Of a stretch of DNA of 64,000 bases, positions 38,101-47,813 are shown in pieces; position 1 is the stretch's first letter, and every line of letters begins with the position of its first letter. This DNA is from Belnapia moabensis DSM 16746 (GTDB lineage: Bacteria; Pseudomonadota; Alphaproteobacteria; Acetobacterales; Acetobacteraceae). The notes under the pieces were generated by a model. That model was not told the DNA's origin. It saw only the letters and a list, made by a program, of their open reading frames with translations, and did not search any database. Location: assembly GCF_000745835.1 (NCBI RefSeq), contig NZ_JQKB01000002.1, positions 160,175-224,174 of the forward strand, in the 5' to 3' direction. A program made the translations under genes and the position numbers.

Positions 38101-41100
38101 CGGTGAGCGTCAGCGCCCCGCTCGCCGAGGCATCGCTGGTGTCGAGGACGATGCCCCGCGTCGCCGACCCCACCGCAAGCGCGCCACCCTGTGCCGTCAG
38201 CGTGCTGCCGGTGACGCCGATATCGAGCGCCGCTGCCAGCGCCACGCCCTGACCTGCAACCAGACCCGATCCACCGATGGCCATCGCCCCGGTGGCCTGC
38301 GCCCCGAGCGCCCCACCCGTCGCCGTCAGCGCCGAGCCAGTGATGCCGACCCCGCCCGCCGTCGCCGTCAGCCCGAGATTCGTGGCGGCGGTGAGCGTCG
38401 CGTCGGTCAGGCCGATATCCCCGCTCGTCGTCCCCAGCGTCAGATTACCCATCGTGGCCCTCAGCAGCGGCGAGGCTCCGCCATCCGCCGTGGCACTGAT
38501 CCCCTGACCCGCCTGCACCGCGACGCTGCCGCCGACCAGACTGCCGCGCCGCTGCCCCACCATGCCCGTGGCCGTGAGCGTCAGCGCCCCGCTCGCCGTG
38601 ACATCGGTGCTGTCGAGCGCGATGCCGCCGCCATTCGCCACGATGCCGAGCGCGCCGTCCTGCGCGGCGAGGCCGGTGCCGGTCGCCGCAAAACCCCTGG
38701 CCGCGGTGATGCCGAGCCCCGTGCCCGCAGTCAGGCCGGAGCCAACGATGCTCACCGCCCCCGCGTTGACGAGGCCTGCCGTCACCGTCATCGCCCCCGT
38801 CGTCGCGGCGAGGCCGGAGCCGGTGATGCCGATATCCTGGTCGGCCCTGAGGGTGAATCCCGTCCCGGCCATCGCCGTCGCATTGCTCACCGCCATCGCG
38901 CCGGCACCTGCCTGCCAGACCTGGCTGCCGCCCGCGGTCAGGCCGCTGTCGCCGACGGCAAGCCCCGCGCCCGAGACCAGGCTCAAGCCGCCGCCGGCAC
39001 CAATCGTGCTGCCGGTGATGGCGACCGGACTGTCCTGCCCCGCAGCGGCGAACAGCCCCGCCGTGACACCGAGCGCCCCGCCCGCCGTGAGGCTCGAGCC
39101 ACCGATCTGGATGCCTGCCAGCCCCACCTGGTTGAGCGCCCCGGTCGCCAGCGTCATCGCCCCGCCCGATTGCAGCGTCGCACCGGTCAGCACGATACGC
39201 CCCATATCCGTCGCCAGGCCGAGGGCCCCGCCGGCGCTGAGGCTGCCGCTCACCGCGATCTGCCCATAGGGCGGCACGCCGGGCACGGTCGCCTGCCCCG
39301 CCTCCGTCGCCAGCGACAGGTCGCCATCCGCATGGATGCTGCCCGTCACCGCCAGATTGCCGAAATCCGTGGCGACCAGTTTGAGCGACCCCGTCGTCGT
39401 CACCGGCCCGGCGACGCTGTATCCGAAGCCGCGGACCAGGCTGGCGCCCGTCCCGCCGATCGTCGCCGCGGCAAGGGTATCGAAGCTGTTCCGCTCGCCG
39501 AGCGTCACCGGTCCGCCCGCCTGCAGCCGCAGCGTCCCGGCCTGGATCAGCGCTCCGCTATCCTGGCCGATGGTGCCGCCGGCGGTCAGCGAGAGCGTCC
39601 CCGTCGCCGTGACGCCCCCCGGCGCATCGGCACCGCCGATCGAGGCCACCGCATTCGCCAGCCGCAGGTCGCCGGCCTGGGCGATGGCGACATCGGCGCC
39701 GCTCACCGCATTCACCAGGAAGCGGTTACCCGCATTGTCGAGCCTGACATCGCCCACCGCCGCCGCCCGCAGCGCCGGCACGGTGATGGCGCCGCCGCTG
39801 CCCTGGATCGCCCCGGCGGAAAAGAGCTCAAGCGCCTGCACCTGCGCCGTTGCCCCCTGCAAGGTGAGGTCGCCCAGGACGCTGATCAGCGCCGTGCCCG
39901 CCGCCGGCTGCCCCGCTAGGCGCCCGATCCGCAGCACCTGCGCCGCCGGCCCGCTCGGGCCCGCGCCGCCGCCGAGCTGCGCCAACTCATCGGCCGTGAG
40001 GCGCAGCGTACTCGCCCCGCCCAGCGTCGCGCCGCCGAGCGCGACCGGCCGCCCTGCCGTATGGGGCGCAATCTCGATGGTCCCGCCCGGCGCCCGCACC
40101 GCCCCCTGGATGTCGAGATCGTCCACCTGCAGCGTGACCGTCTTCCCACCCCCCGGCACCGACCGGCCGACCAGGATGGCGTCCGGCCCCGCCCCCGCAT
40201 CGCCCGCAACCGCGCTGCCGCCGCGGAGGACCACCGCCGCACCGGCAAGCCCGGCGCGCAGCCTGAAATCCCCGCCCTCGCTGACGATGCCGGCCAGCTG
40301 CCCGATCCGGTTCGCACCATCGCCCGGGTCGAGCAGGATGTCGCCCCCCGCCGTCGCCGCCAGGACCGGCACCACCAGCCGCGTCCCCGCCTGTTGCAGT
40401 ATGGCGCCCCGCGCATGGAGCTCGAGCTGCCCGACCCTGTCAGCGAGATCCACCGGCCCGGCAATCGCCACGCCGCCGAAATCGCTCCCCCCATCCGGCG
40501 TATCCACGCGCCCGAGCCGCAGCCGCGCCGTCGCGCCCACGGGCAGCAGGCCGAGCTCCATGCTGTCGAGCGTCACGGCATTCTCCGCACTCGCCCCACC
40601 CACCCCGCCAAGGACCAGCGCCACGCCGCCATCGCGCCGATAGGGCGACAGGCTCACCGTCCCCCCGGGCGCCGCCAGTTCCACACCTAAGGCGAAATCA
40701 TCGGCGAAGAGGCGAAGCTCCCGCCCCGCCCCGGCGCTGACCGGCTGGCTGATCCGCAGCAGCGTCACCGTGCTCGCCAGGACGAAGTCGCCACCCGCCG
40801 CGAAGCCATCGATCCGTCCGATATCGTTGCCCAGAGCCCGCGCCGCCAGCGCACCCGGCAGGGCAATGCCATTCAGCAGGGTGACGCTGCCGCCCGCCGT
40901 GCCGCTCAGCACCGGCGCGACGATCCGCGCCCCCGCACCCTGCATGATGGCGCCGGCCGCTTTCAGCTGCAGCGCGGTCCCGGCCGAGACCAGCACACCA
41001 ACCTGGCCGATATCGCCGCCGGCCTGCAGCAGCACCGTCCCCGCGCCGCTGACCGTGCCGCCGGTGAGCGCGATCCCGCCCGCGTCCGCCCGCACCACCA

Positions 41101-44100
41101 TGGCGCCATCCGCCTGCAGCGTCGCCCCCGTCGCCGCGATGCCGCCCGCCAGCGCTGCCACCGTCAGCATGCCGCTGGCGGTGATGCTGCTGCCGCTGGC
41201 GGCCGTGAAACCGGTGACGCCCGTCGCCCCCACCGAGCCGACCGTCACCGCCACATCCGTTCCGTCGATCACCCCCGACTGCGCCACCAGCGACTGCGCA
41301 CCGAGCGTCACCACACCGCCCCGGATGACGCCGCTCGCACCGTTGAAAATCTGCGTCGCCGCCGCCAGCGTAATCGCACCCTGCGTGCCGCTGCCGCGGC
41401 TGTCGATCATGCCGGAATTGTTGATCAGCGACCCGGTCGAGGTGACGAATACCGGCCGCCCGTTGCTGACGAGGCTGCCGGCATTGCCGATCGTCAGCGC
41501 GCCCACCAGCCGCAGCTCGGCCGAGGCATCCGCCGCCGTATCCGCCCCGGCTGCGACCGTGACGCCGGCACCGACGTTGATGTTGCCGCTGCCCGACGTC
41601 ACCCTGGCGCTGCGCCCGGCCGTCAGGTTGCCGGCCAGCACACTGCTGCCGCTGCCGACGAGGATGGCGTCCCGCCCTGCCACCACGCCGCCCGACGCAT
41701 CGATCCCGACGATGCTGCCGGCCGACAGCAGCGCATCCCGCCCGGCAGAGGGCGCGCTCCCCACCTGGTAGCTGCCGCCGGCATCGAGGATGAGGTCGCG
41801 CCGCGCCGCGATGGCCTGGCCCTGCACCACCATCGAGCCGGTCGAGGCAACAGAGATATCGCGTCCGCCCGCCAAGCTCAGCGTATCGAGGCTACCGGCA
41901 AGCGCCACGGAGCCGCCGCTGACGAGGATGTCGCCATGCAGCCCGCTGGTATCCCCCGCCCGCACCACCGACCCGGCCTGCACGGAGACGCCCGGCACGC
42001 CGCCCTCCAGCACCAAATCCCCATTGCCCGCCTGCACCAGCACCGGACTCGCCACCTCGCCGATGCCGAGGCCGGCGCCGCGCAGCCGCACGCTCGCCGC
42101 ACCGGCGGCCCCCTCCGCCACCACATCGCCGCGCGTGGTCAGGCTGCGCGCGCTGAGCAGGGCGATGCTGCCGCCGCTGACCCGGATGCCGGCGGCGCCG
42201 ACCGCATCGATCTGGTTCACCGCCGCGCCGCCGCCATCCACCCGGTCGAGCGCGAAGTCATCGACGGCCCGCCCGGTCACCGCCGCCGCCGTCACCACGC
42301 CGCCGGTCTGCGACACGCGCTGCGCCTGCAGGTCGAGTATCGCGGCACTGCCCGGCGCCACATCGCCCGCGACCACCATCGTCGTCGCCGTCGTCGTGCC
42401 GCCATCGGAGCCGATGCGCAGTGTCCCCGCCGGCCCCGGCCGCAGCCGCTCGATCTCGGCGCCGTCGAGCGCGAAGGCCCCGGCATCGGCCGCGCCGAGC
42501 GTCACCGCCCGCGTCGTGCGCGGCAGCAGGTTCAGCGCCGCCAGGCTACCCGACCCGGCGCCGATCACCGCCCCCACCGCCAGGTCGTCCGCCCTTAGGG
42601 TGATCGTCCTTCCAATGCCGGCCAGTATGCTCGCCTCGTTAGCGAGCAGCCCCACATTGGTGAAGGCGACATCGCCCGCGGCGCTCATCCCGACCGCCGC
42701 GGCGGCGGAGCTGCCGGTGACGATGCCGATGGAATTCGCCCCGGTCAGGCTGATGCCGCCGCCATTCGCCGTCGCGCTCAGCCTGGCGACGGAAAGCGCC
42801 GCCGCCGCATCCTGCGTGATGCCGCCGGCCGGGATCAGCTCCAGCGTCGGCGTCAGCGCGAGAGCGGTGCCGAGGCGCAGATCGCCATTGGCGACCAGGA
42901 CCAGCCGATCCGCCGCCACTCGGCCAAGCGTCGCCGTGCTCAGCAGCAGCGCATCCGCGGCCGCACCGCCGATATCGATTCCGCCGGTGATGGCGGCGAT
43001 GCGCACCTGCCCCGCGGTGCCAGCGTCGATGGCCGCCGTCGCGGTGAGCGCATCCGTGGCCAGCAGGATGCGGTTCGCCGCATCCGCTCCCGCGAAGCCG
43101 AGCCCGTTGTCGATGGCGAGCCCCGGCCCAGTCAGCGCGATGGCCGAACCCTTCCCGGCCTCGATCCCACCGGCGAGGATGCTCATCACCACATCCGAGC
43201 GGATGGCGACGCCATGGCCATTTCCGGCCGCGCTCGCCGTCACGCCGCCGACCCGGTTGCCGGCGCTCTCGAGCGAGATGGCCCCTGCACCAGCCATCGC
43301 CGCGAGGCTCGCCGCCGTCACCGCGCCGCCCGTCTGCAGAATGCCGCCCTGCGCGGTGAGGAGAAACACCGAAGCCGCCGTGCCGCCGACCGCCCCGGTC
43401 AAGGTCATGGTGCCGTCGCTGGAGAGCTGCACGACGGCGCCGCTGCCCGTCAGCCTCGCCTGGCTGACCGTCAGCGGCGCCTCCCCGCTCCGCACCGCGA
43501 CACTGCCGGAGGACAGCACGTCGAGCGTCGTGATGCTGTTGCCCTGGTCGAGGAGCACAGCGCCCGCCGCACCGCTCCCGTTTTTGCCGCGGATGGCCAG
43601 CGCACCGGCCACCACCCGGCCGGTCACCGCTTCGAGGATGGGGCCATCGGCATGCAACGCGACCGTGCCACCCGTCCGGCCGACGATGCCTTGCAGCGTG
43701 AGCGCTCCGCCCGTCGCCAGCCTCACGCCACTGCCCGACGCCTCCGTCACGGTCAGGTCGTTCAGGCCGTTGTCGAACCGCAGCGCGTTGGCCGCCCTCG
43801 CATCCAGCGAGCCGACCGAATTCGTCTGGTCGAGCGCGATGCTCTCGGCCGCCGCCACTCCGGCCGCATCCCGCACCACCAGCGAATCCGCGATCACGGC
43901 GCCGCCCGCCTGCGTGACGGCGCCGGTGACGTTGAGGGCCACGGCCGCCCCGGCCTGCCCAACCGCGCCCTGCAATTCCAGCGCCCCGGCCGTCACCAGC
44001 GTCACCGCGCCGCCCACCGCCTGCGCCACCGCGAGGCTGTTCGCGCCATTGCCGAAGAGCAGCCCGTTCACCACCCGCGCATCGAGCGTGCCGACCGCAT

Positions 44101-47100
44101 TCGCCTGCCCGAGCGATGCGCTCGCCGCCCGGCTCGTCCCGCCCGCCGCACCGCGAATGGTCAGCGTCGAGGCGGTCACAGCCCCCGCCGCCTGGCTGAT
44201 CGCCCCACCGGCGTTCAGCGCCACCGCCGTCCCGCTCACCGGCCCTTGCAGCGCCAGCGCACCGCCGGTCGTCAGCGTCACTTCGCCGCCGGCCACCGCC
44301 TGGGTCACCGCAAGGCCGGCACTGCCATTGGTCACGCTGAGCCTGCCCGCCGCCGCAGCATCCAGCGCGCCGACCGCGTTCGGCTGGTGGAGCGCCACGC
44401 TCGCGGCGGCGGTACCGGCGATGCCGCTGGCATCGTGGATCGTGAGCGCATCCGCCGTGACCGTGCCGCCGCTCTGGGTGATGGCACCGCTGGCATTGAG
44501 GACTACAGTCGCGCCAGCCCCGCCGACCAGGCCTTGCAGATCGAGCGCTCCCCCCGTCCTCAGCGTCACCGTGCTGCCGAGGGCCCTCGCCACGGCCAGG
44601 GCATCGAGACCGTTGTTGAGCAGCAGCCCGTTCGTCACCGCGGCATCCAGCGTGCCGATGCCGTTGCTCCCCGCGAGCGTCGCACTCGCTGCCCGCGCGG
44701 CCCCGCCGGAGAAGCCGCGGATGGTGAGGCTGGCGGCCGTGATGGCGCCGGAGGGCTGGGTGATGGCGCCGTTCGCCTGCAAAGTGACGGACGACCCCGT
44801 CGCCCCCACGACCCCCGCCAGGATCATGGCCCCGCCGGCCTTCAGCGTGACGGTGTTCGCGGATGCCCGCGTGACGGTCAGGTCGGCGCTGCCGGCATTG
44901 GTGAAGCTCAGCGTTCCCGGCACGTCCGCGCCGAGGGTGCCGAAGCTGCCGACGGAGTTGGCGCCGTCGAGGGTGATGCTGCCGCCTGGGCCGGCCTGCA
45001 CGGTCAGCTCCGCCGCGGCGATGGCCGCCCCCGTCCCCTGCGAGATCGCTCCCCCGCCGGTCGAGCGCAGGCCGAGGCGTCCGGCGCTGATCGTGGTCCC
45101 GCCCGCCTGGGCGATATCCGTGGCGGCCAGCAGGTCCAGCGAATTGGCGAAACCCAGATCGGCATTGACGACGATCCTGCCGGTGCCGGTCTGCATGCGG
45201 AGCGTCGCCGCCGTCATCCGGTCGATCAATGCCTGGCTGACCAGCAACGCACCCGGCGTGCTGCCGCCGATGTCGATATCGGTGGCCAGCAGGGGAGCGA
45301 GGCTGACGTTGCCCGAGCCGCCCGTATTGATCCCCGCCGTCGCGCTGATCGCATCCGCCGTCAGGGCGACGGAGTTGGCCGCGCTTGGCCCGGCGAAGCC
45401 GAGTTGCCCGTCAATGGAGAGCTCCGGCGCAACGAGCGCGATGGACGAGCCGGTGCCCGCGGTGACGCCACCGGCCAGCACCGACATCGCCACCCCGGAC
45501 TCGACCGTCACGCCGCCGCTCGCCGTTGCGGTCAACCTGGCGATCCGGTTGCCGACGGAATCCAGGCGGACAGTCCCACCGGTCGCCGAGACGCTCCGCC
45601 CGCTGATCGTGCCGCCTGCCTGGAGGATGTCGCCCGCGGCGGCGAGCGTCACCTCGGCTCCCGTCACACCGACCGCGCCGGAGCCCGCGCCGCCCACCTC
45701 GCCGGCCAGGGTGAGGCCGCCGCCTCCGCTGCCCAGCGTCACCGCCGCGCCATTCCCGCTCGTCGTCGCCCGGCTCACCGTCAGCCCCGCCGCAGCGTTG
45801 GAGAAGTCGATGCTGCCGCCGGACTGCAGGTCGACGGTGCCGACCGCATTGGCCCCCTTCAGATCGATCGACAGCGGCGCCGCGGTGTTCCGCCCTGCGA
45901 CGGTGAGGGTCGCGCCGGCCACCACGCCCGCGCTCTGGCTGACGGCGCCATCGACATTGAAAACCACCGTCCCGCCCGCGCTGCCGACATCGCCCTGCAC
46001 GGCGATCCCGGCCGTCGTCTTCAGCGTGACGCTCCCGCCGGTGGCCCGCAGCACGGCGAGTTCCGTGCCTCCATTGTCGAAGCTCAGCACGCCGGTGACC
46101 TTCGCATCCAGCCTGCCGACGGCATTGCTCGCGTCGAGCACGGCCGAGCCCGCGGCGCCGTCGCCGTCCGCCCCCCGGATAACGAGCATGCCGGCGGTGA
46201 TGGTCGCGCCGGCAGCCTGGGCGATCGCGTCATTGGCGAAGAGGTTGAGCGTATTCGCCCCGATATTCACCGCCGTGCCGATGGTGATGTCATGCCTCGC
46301 CTCCAGCGTCACCGTCGCCGCGACAGTGCTGAGGTCGGAGGCGCGGACCAGCAGCACGCCATCCGGAGTGGTGGTGGCGGTGACGCTGCCGAGCGGCGCG
46401 CCGGGAGTGGCCGGTGCATCGGGATTGTCATCGGCGACGATCTGGATGCTGGTCGGGTCGATCAGTAGCGCGCCGCGCTGGCCCTTCGGCGCCGCCGCAT
46501 CCACCTGCGCCGCGATGCCGAGCCCCCGCTGGCCGGAAAGCTCGACCAGCCCGCCATTGCCGCCCTGCGCCCCGCCGCGGACGGCATAGCTGCCCCGCGC
46601 CATGGTCTCGGTCGTGGAGTTGACCGCGATGGTGCCGCCATGGCCGCTGTCGCGCGCATTGGCGCGGATGCGGGCGCCGGCCTCGACCGTGGTACGCGCG
46701 CTCATCGCCTGGTTGCGCCCGACGCCGGTGGTGCCGACCAGCACCGTGCCGCCCCCCGCCCCGCCCGAGGCGCTGATCCGCGCCGTGGCGCCGACCGTGG
46801 TCGCGCTGCCGCCGCGCAGCTCGATCCGCCCGCCCCGCTCCCCGGCACCGCCGCGCGCCGTCACCTGCCCATCGACGCGCACGCCGCCGCCCTCGGCCCG
46901 CAGCGCCACCTCGCCGCTGCGTCCCGCCGCCGCATCGGCGCTGATGCGGCCCGTATTGCGCACCAGGTCCTCGACCAGCCCCGAGGCCGCATGTGCCGTG
47001 ATCAGCACCGCGCCGCCCTGCGCCTCGATGACGCCGCTGTTGGTGACGAGCGCCGTCGCCCCGCCGGGCGCCGTCCGCACCGCCTGCGTCACGTCGATGG

Positions 47101-47767
47101 AGAGCAGCCCGTCGCCCGCGAGGTCGAGGCTGTAGGTCTCCGCCCCCGCCAGCGCCACCCGCCCGAGCCGCGCCCGGATCGTCCCCGTATTGCCGACCCT
47201 TGGCCCGACCAGCGCGGCAAGCCCCCGGTCGGCGACGGTGATGCTGCCATGGTTCTCGACCCTGGCGCCGGGCTTCGGCGCGCCGTCGAACACCATCCGC
47301 CCAGCCATGAAATTCTCGTTGGTGACATTGGCCGCGCTGGCGATCAGGCTGCCGACATTCACCTGCGCGCCCTGCGCGAAGACCATGCCCGACTGGTTGA
47401 CGATGGCGACGCCGCCATTCGCCGTCATCCGCCCGGCGATGACCGAAGGATCCGGTCCCGTCACACGGTTGAGCGTCCAGGAGGTCGCGTTAGGCTGCTG
47501 GAAGTTCACGCTGGCATTGGCACCGATGTTGAAGCCCTGCCAGTTGATCGCCGCTCGGTCGCTGCCCTGCCGCACCTGCATCGCCGTGCCGGATTGCGAG
47601 ATCGCCGCCTGCCCCGCCACCACCTGCCCGCCCGTCGGCAGCGCGTTGGGCGCGACGCCCGGCACGATCCCCTGGGCCAGCGCGCCCACCGCCGCCGGCA
47701 GCAGCGCCGTCGTCCCGAGCAGCCAGGCCCGCAGCATCACGGGGCAGGTCCATGCAGAAGCGGCCAT
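35132..47767 (-). CDS. Giant filamentous-haemagglutinin-like TpsA exoprotein (4211 aa)
   Basis: The largest gene of the window. The signal region is MAASAWTCPVMLRAWLLGTT through ALAQ. The TPS (haemagglutination activity) domain follows, about residues 33-290, with AISQSGTAMQVRQGSDRAAI, INWQGFNIGANASVNFQQPN and VAIVNQSGMVFAQGAQVNVG. Most of the rest is glycine/alanine-rich beta-helix repeat. Two repeat families are visible: about eight units around an xVGxLDA core encoded at 43.5-46.2 kb, and four units around QRRGSLxGxSxxxxAGxGI encoded at 36.7-38.6 kb. The extreme C-terminus has a cysteine pair (Cys4162 and Cys4169) in the RFNSCVIGSINCVVPP segment; I see no other cysteine in the mature chain. 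The start at 47767 has GGGAGA nine bases upstream. It should be exported by Sec and then by the TpsB encoded just upstream, forming a surface adhesin or fibre. Confidence 0.92.
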   Translation of the reverse strand: MAASAWTCPVMLRAWLLGTTALLPAAVGALAQGIVPGVAPNALPTGGQVVAGQAAISQSGTAMQVRQGSDRAAINWQGFNIGANASVNFQQPNATSWTLNRVTGPDPSVIAGRMTANGGVAIVNQSGMVFAQGAQVNVGSLIASAANVTNENFMAGRMVFDGAPKPGARVENHGSITVADRGLAALVGPRVGNTGTIRARLGRVALAGAETYSLDLAGDGLLSIDVTQAVRTAPGGATALVTNSGVIEAQGGAVLITAHAASGLVEDLVRNTGRISADAAAGRSGEVALRAEGGGVRVDGQVTARGGAGERGGRIELRGGSATTVGATARISASGGAGGGTVLVGTTGVGRNQAMSARTTVEAGARIRANARDSGHGGTIAVNSTTETMARGSYAVRGGAQGGNGGLVELSGQRGLGIAAQVDAAAPKGQRGALLIDPTSIQIVADDNPDAPATPGAPLGSVTATTTPDGVLLVRASDLSTVAATVTLEARHDITIGTAVNIGANTLNLFANDAIAQAAGATITAGMLVIRGADGDGAAGSAVLDASNAVGRLDAKVTGVLSFDNGGTELAVLRATGGSVTLKTTAGIAVQGDVGSAGGTVVFNVDGAVSQSAGVVAGATLTVAGRNTAAPLSIDLKGANAVGTVDLQSGGSIDFSNAAAGLTVSRATTSGNGAAVTLGSGGGGLTLAGEVGGAGSGAVGVTGAEVTLAAAGDILQAGGTISGRSVSATGGTVRLDSVGNRIARLTATASGGVTVESGVAMSVLAGGVTAGTGSSIALVAPELSIDGQLGFAGPSAANSVALTADAISATAGINTGGSGNVSLAPLLATDIDIGGSTPGALLVSQALIDRMTAATLRMQTGTGRIVVNADLGFANSLDLLAATDIAQAGGTTISAGRLGLRSTGGGAISQGTGAAIAAAELTVQAGPGGSITLDGANSVGSFGTLGADVPGTLSFTNAGSADLTVTRASANTVTLKAGGAMILAGVVGATGSSVTLQANGAITQPSGAITAASLTIRGFSGGAARAASATLAGSNGIGTLDAAVTNGLLLNNGLDALAVARALGSTVTLRTGGALDLQGLVGGAGATVVLNASGAITQSGGTVTADALTIHDASGIAGTAAASVALHQPNAVGALDAAAAGRLSVTNGSAGLAVTQAVAGGEVTLTTGGALALQGPVSGTAVALNAGGAISQAAGAVTASTLTIRGAAGGTSRAASASLGQANAVGTLDARVVNGLLFGNGANSLAVAQAVGGAVTLVTAGALELQGAVGQAGAAVALNVTGAVTQAGGAVIADSLVVRDAAGVAAAESIALDQTNSVGSLDARAANALRFDNGLNDLTVTEASGSGVRLATGGALTLQGIVGRTGGTVALHADGPILEAVTGRVVAGALAIRGKNGSGAAGAVLLDQGNSITTLDVLSSGSVAVRSGEAPLTVSQARLTGSGAVVQLSSDGTMTLTGAVGGTAASVFLLTAQGGILQTGGAVTAASLAAMAGAGAISLESAGNRVGGVTASAAGNGHGVAIRSDVVMSILAGGIEAGKGSAIALTGPGLAIDNGLGFAGADAANRILLATDALTATAAIDAGTAGQVRIAAITGGIDIGGAAADALLLSTATLGRVAADRLVLVANGDLRLGTALALTPTLELIPAGGITQDAAAALSVARLSATANGGGISLTGANSIGIVTGSSAAAAVGMSAAGDVAFTNVGLLANEASILAGIGRTITLRADDLAVGAVIGAGSGSLAALNLLPRTTRAVTLGAADAGAFALDGAEIERLRPGPAGTLRIGSDGGTTTATTMVVAGDVAPGSAAILDLQAQRVSQTGGVVTAAAVTGRAVDDFALDRVDGGGAAVNQIDAVGAAGIRVSGGSIALLSARSLTTRGDVVAEGAAGAASVRLRGAGLGIGEVASPVLVQAGNGDLVLEGGVPGVSVQAGSVVRAGDTSGLHGDILVSGGSVALAGSLDTLSLAGGRDISVASTGSMVVQGQAIAARRDLILDAGGSYQVGSAPSAGRDALLSAGSIVGIDASGGVVAGRDAILVGSGSSVLAGNLTAGRSARVTSGSGNINVGAGVTVAAGADTAADASAELRLVGALTIGNAGSLVSNGRPVFVTSTGSLINNSGMIDSRGSGTQGAITLAAATQIFNGASGVIRGGVVTLGAQSLVAQSGVIDGTDVAVTVGSVGATGVTGFTAASGSSITASGMLTVAALAGGIAATGATLQADGAMVVRADAGGIALTGGTVSGAGTVLLQAGGDIGQVGVLVSAGTALQLKAAGAIMQGAGARIVAPVLSGTAGGSVTLLNGIALPGALAARALGNDIGRIDGFAAGGDFVLASTVTLLRISQPVSAGAGRELRLFADDFALGVELAAPGGTVSLSPYRRDGGVALVLGGVGGASAENAVTLDSMELGLLPVGATARLRLGRVDTPDGGSDFGGVAIAGPVDLADRVGQLELHARGAILQQAGTRLVVPVLAATAGGDILLDPGDGANRIGQLAGIVSEGGDFRLRAGLAGAAVVLRGGSAVAGDAGAGPDAILVGRSVPGGGKTVTLQVDDLDIQGAVRAPGGTIEIAPHTAGRPVALGGATLGGASTLRLTADELAQLGGGAGPSGPAAQVLRIGRLAGQPAAGTALISVLGDLTLQGATAQVQALELFSAGAIQGSGGAITVPALRAAAVGDVRLDNAGNRFLVNAVSGADVAIAQAGDLRLANAVASIGGADAPGGVTATGTLSLTAGGTIGQDSGALIQAGTLRLQAGGPVTLGERNSFDTLAAATIGGTGASLVRGFGYSVAGPVTTTGSLKLVATDFGNLAVTGSIHADGDLSLATEAGQATVPGVPPYGQIAVSGSLSAGGALGLATDMGRIVLTGATLQSGGAMTLATGALNQVGLAGIQIGGSSLTAGGALGVTAGLFAAAGQDSPVAITGSTIGAGGGLSLVSGAGLAVGDSGLTAGGSQVWQAGAGAMAVSNATAMAGTGFTLRADQDIGITGSGLAATTGAMTVTAGLVNAGAVSIVGSGLTAGTGLGITAARGFAATGTGLAAQDGALGIVANGGGIALDSTDVTASGALTLTATGMVGQRRGSLVGGSVAVQAGQGISATADGGASPLLRATMGNLTLGTTSGDIGLTDATLTAATNLGLTATAGGVGITGSALTATGGALGAQATGAMAIGGSGLVAGQGVALAAALDIGVTGSTLTAQGGALAVGSATRGIVLDTSDASASGALTLTAAGAVGHRRGSLLGGSVAVQAGQGINVTSDGGASPLLRSTAGALTLMTSGDIGLAGATLTAATDLVLAATAGGIGIGGSSLVAGLGGSVSAGGSIGLAGSTLAAQGGGLGLTAALGDLGFDTSGVSARGALTLSATRGRIGQRGGSLAGATLTAQAGLGITVADDGGAAPSLGTTAGALSLASLTGDVRITGAALDAATDLGLAASGGPVFLARATARAGGALDLAATAGFGLSDAAVQAGGMLTARATNGDAVVLRSSLTAGLGQALTAERMVQATNATLIAQGGDLAVTARTGSLGLAAVTGSASGAVTLASGGAMDIAGSNILAGLGQGITAQGGLTVTGTSLAAQGGSLALAAIAGDIGLDGSTLSAGGALGLTAGGGISQRRGSLSGASLTGLAGNGIAVTADGGAGPQLIATTGALGLTAGAGDIALTGAVLAAAGDLGLVARTGALAVTGGSLTAQGGTLAGSARGGIALSSTMLQAAGALGLTADGGLQASATTVTAGGAMSLAAGGTLNLSGSGLTARGGDIGVAVGGDAGLASSTLLASDGVSLAGGGGFTASAAQVTAGAGMALSTRLAASLIDSSLAAGGSLSLVSGAGGVTVTRGGITGGGDATLRGAGEVLVTDAGSGSRPVLRSTGGMLTLRSDNAGVTLRNVVGSGAAGLGLAAGGGISLTDTALTTPGRLAAAGSGSLAVLRSGLASTAGDIDMTAGGAATIGASTLRASRQLRVVAGGGMTLSGLTLDADTGDFEAGRPNPAAYGSTNGSEMTTDGVTGSIGTALLFAAPGGITNLGPTLVTPRGTPLPAVLFDTRLAPGANPLTIVRPDIAGTPDNQQPTQVRSAPGSQGPGAFGLPDQATAAGAVALNLNAGQSAVFLLVDGGAVSGTVAAGRLAVHGTGGGATLSGTLGGSTGAEAARFADITRPIDANSLQRYRFNSCVIGSINCVVPPSIQIIPPRPTDQARFTIENNRINLSDVLIPNVGEEDEE
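36740..38590 (-). repeat. Four QRRGSL-type repeat units in tpsA
   Basis: The C-terminal third of the TpsA protein repeats a module of about 70-80 residues four times. The core is QRRGSL or HRRGSL, then GxSxxxxAGxGIxVTxDGGA, then xPxLxxTxGxLxL and GDIxLTxAxLxAAxDL. One unit reads QRGGSL instead of QRRGSL. The spacing differs between copies (roughly 410-730 bases), so other material separates the units. Boundaries are approximate. Confidence 0.75.
43480..46200 (-). repeat. About eight VGxLDA-type repeat units in tpsA
   Basis: The N-terminal third of TpsA carries about eight diverged units, most near 95-100 residues. Each has an N-x-VGxLDA core, then a segment like LLFGNGANSLAVAQAVGGAV, then TLxTxGALxLQGxVGxxG and a closing GAITQxxGxVxAxxLTIRG. 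Copies differ at many positions, so they are old duplications rather than recent slippage. Boundaries are approximate. Confidence 0.7.
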
Positions 47768-47813
47768 CGGCCCAATCTCCCAAAAGCCGGCCGCCGGCCG
47801 GGGCAGCAGAGGC

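Noticed and set aside
35084..46589. Very long open frames on the plus strand opposite tpsA (for example 35084-39919 and 41790-46589)
   Set aside because: They are shadows produced by GC-rich third positions of the repetitive tpsA gene. The translations are Arg/Pro/Ala-rich without domains, while the minus-strand frame has signal peptide, TPS domain and operon overlaps.
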